Shown: positions 63,878 to 64,000 of the stretch, piece by piece
Position numbering within the stretch: position 1 is the stretch's first letter
Layout of the letters: the number at the start of each line of letters is the position of its first letter
NCBI GenBank assembly: GCA_017474235.1
Contig: JAFVIB010000044.1
Location: 35,785-99,784 of the forward strand
DNA: 64,000 bases
DNA from: Alistipes sp.
GTDB lineage: Bacteria; Bacteroidota; Bacteroidia; Bacteroidales; Rikenellaceae
Reading direction: 5' to 3'
Position numbers and translations under genes: made by a program
Notes under the pieces: generated by a model
What the model was told of the DNA's origin: nothing
What the model saw: the letters and a program-made list of their open reading frames with translations, nothing else
Database searches by the model: none

Positions 63878-63988
63878 TTGTTTACGAAATTATTTTAGGG
63901 TTGTTTTGTGGCTATTTTTTTCGTTTGATTTGAGGCGCATAGGGGCTCCTATGTAACGAGAATCAGACGAAAAAAGAGTCGTAAACAA
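63878..63988. repeat. Large nested palindrome at window end
   Basis: Three nested stems share one axis: outer 63878-63887 / 63979-63988 (10 bp perfect), middle 63915-63930 / 63961-63975 (15 bp, one wobble) and a central hairpin 63938-63943 / 63948-63953. GAGGCG and ACGAGAAT flank the centre as in tandem unit 2 at 42577-42618. The 185-nt tail after the DUF2851 gene holds nothing else recognised. It may be a mobile repeat unit; it could also end transcription. Confidence 0.65.
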
Positions 63989-64000
63989 CCTAAAAGAACG

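Noticed and set aside
1-64000. tRNA or rRNA genes, prophage or insertion-sequence genes
   Set aside because: I looked in all intergenic gaps and saw no cloverleaf or CCA-ending segment, no rRNA-like sequence, and no transposase, integrase or phage structural protein.

Overview
The window is a piece of chromosome from a Bacteroidetes bacterium, most likely a gut-type Bacteroidales. The evidence is the recurrent promoter pattern TTTG-N19-21-TAnnTTTG ahead of many genes, the absence of obvious Shine-Dalgarno sequences, and family content typical of the phylum (DUF6562 fimbrillin-like, DUF4251, DUF5689, GSCFA, DUF2851, PafA-like phosphatase fold, 'xanthan lyase'-type amidase). I cannot place the family with confidence. 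No rRNA, tRNA, CRISPR array, prophage or intact insertion sequence was seen. Most of the region is ordinary core chromosome with short accessory stretches.

Layout. 1-6720 (+): the tail of a membrane transporter, then YitT, miaB, ychF and a compact three-gene set (steroid 5-alpha-reductase family, Old Yellow Enzyme family, short-chain dehydrogenase) resembling the bile-acid/steroid reductase clusters known in gut Bacteroidales. 6895-10764 (+): two surface lipoproteins. 10838-14986 (-): alaS-gpmI. 15119-17548 (+): two membrane-anchored M23 peptidases and a HAD phosphatase. 17584-19797 (-): three unrecognised envelope proteins, preceded by a long rod-like structured RNA candidate (19837-20040) that resembles 6S RNA in shape. 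20183-25699: tsaE, oxyR (-), trpS, a ClC channel, a HAD phosphatase, rnhA. 25754-28381 (-): valS. 28576-39686 (+): lon, then Kdo synthesis (kdsB, kdsA, kdsD) with a GH2 glycosidase inside, an organophosphate transporter, ubiD and a helix-hairpin-helix protein. 39787-42313 (+): rpsU and small or envelope proteins plus a LuxC-type acyl-CoA reductase. 42314-42800: no gene, but three tandem 128-nt units, each able to fold as a hairpin. 42801-49282 (-): an amidase, a GH20 hexosaminidase, a BASS-type transporter and a tRNA dihydrouridine synthase. 49321-55448: a DUF5689 lipoprotein, ABC-F, a GNAT-RPE fusion frame, a ROK regulator, fabD. 55556-63815: DUF4251 pair, ispF, pepD, DUF454, rpiB, GSCFA, a phosphatase-fold protein lacking its catalytic residues, sufE, a sufT-like gene and a short DUF2851. 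The window ends in a large nested palindrome.

Most notable: (1) the steroid/bile-acid reductase operon; (2) an alkaline-phosphatase-superfamily protein in which nearly every catalytic position is substituted; (3) rpe fused in frame to an acetyltransferase, with a perfect consensus promoter inside the acetyltransferase placed to make a leaderless rpe mRNA; (4) at least seven start codons only 4-6 nt past a -7 box, predicting leaderless transcripts; (5) a 6S-like RNA candidate; (6) a hairpin-forming tandem repeat family with related copies elsewhere in the window.
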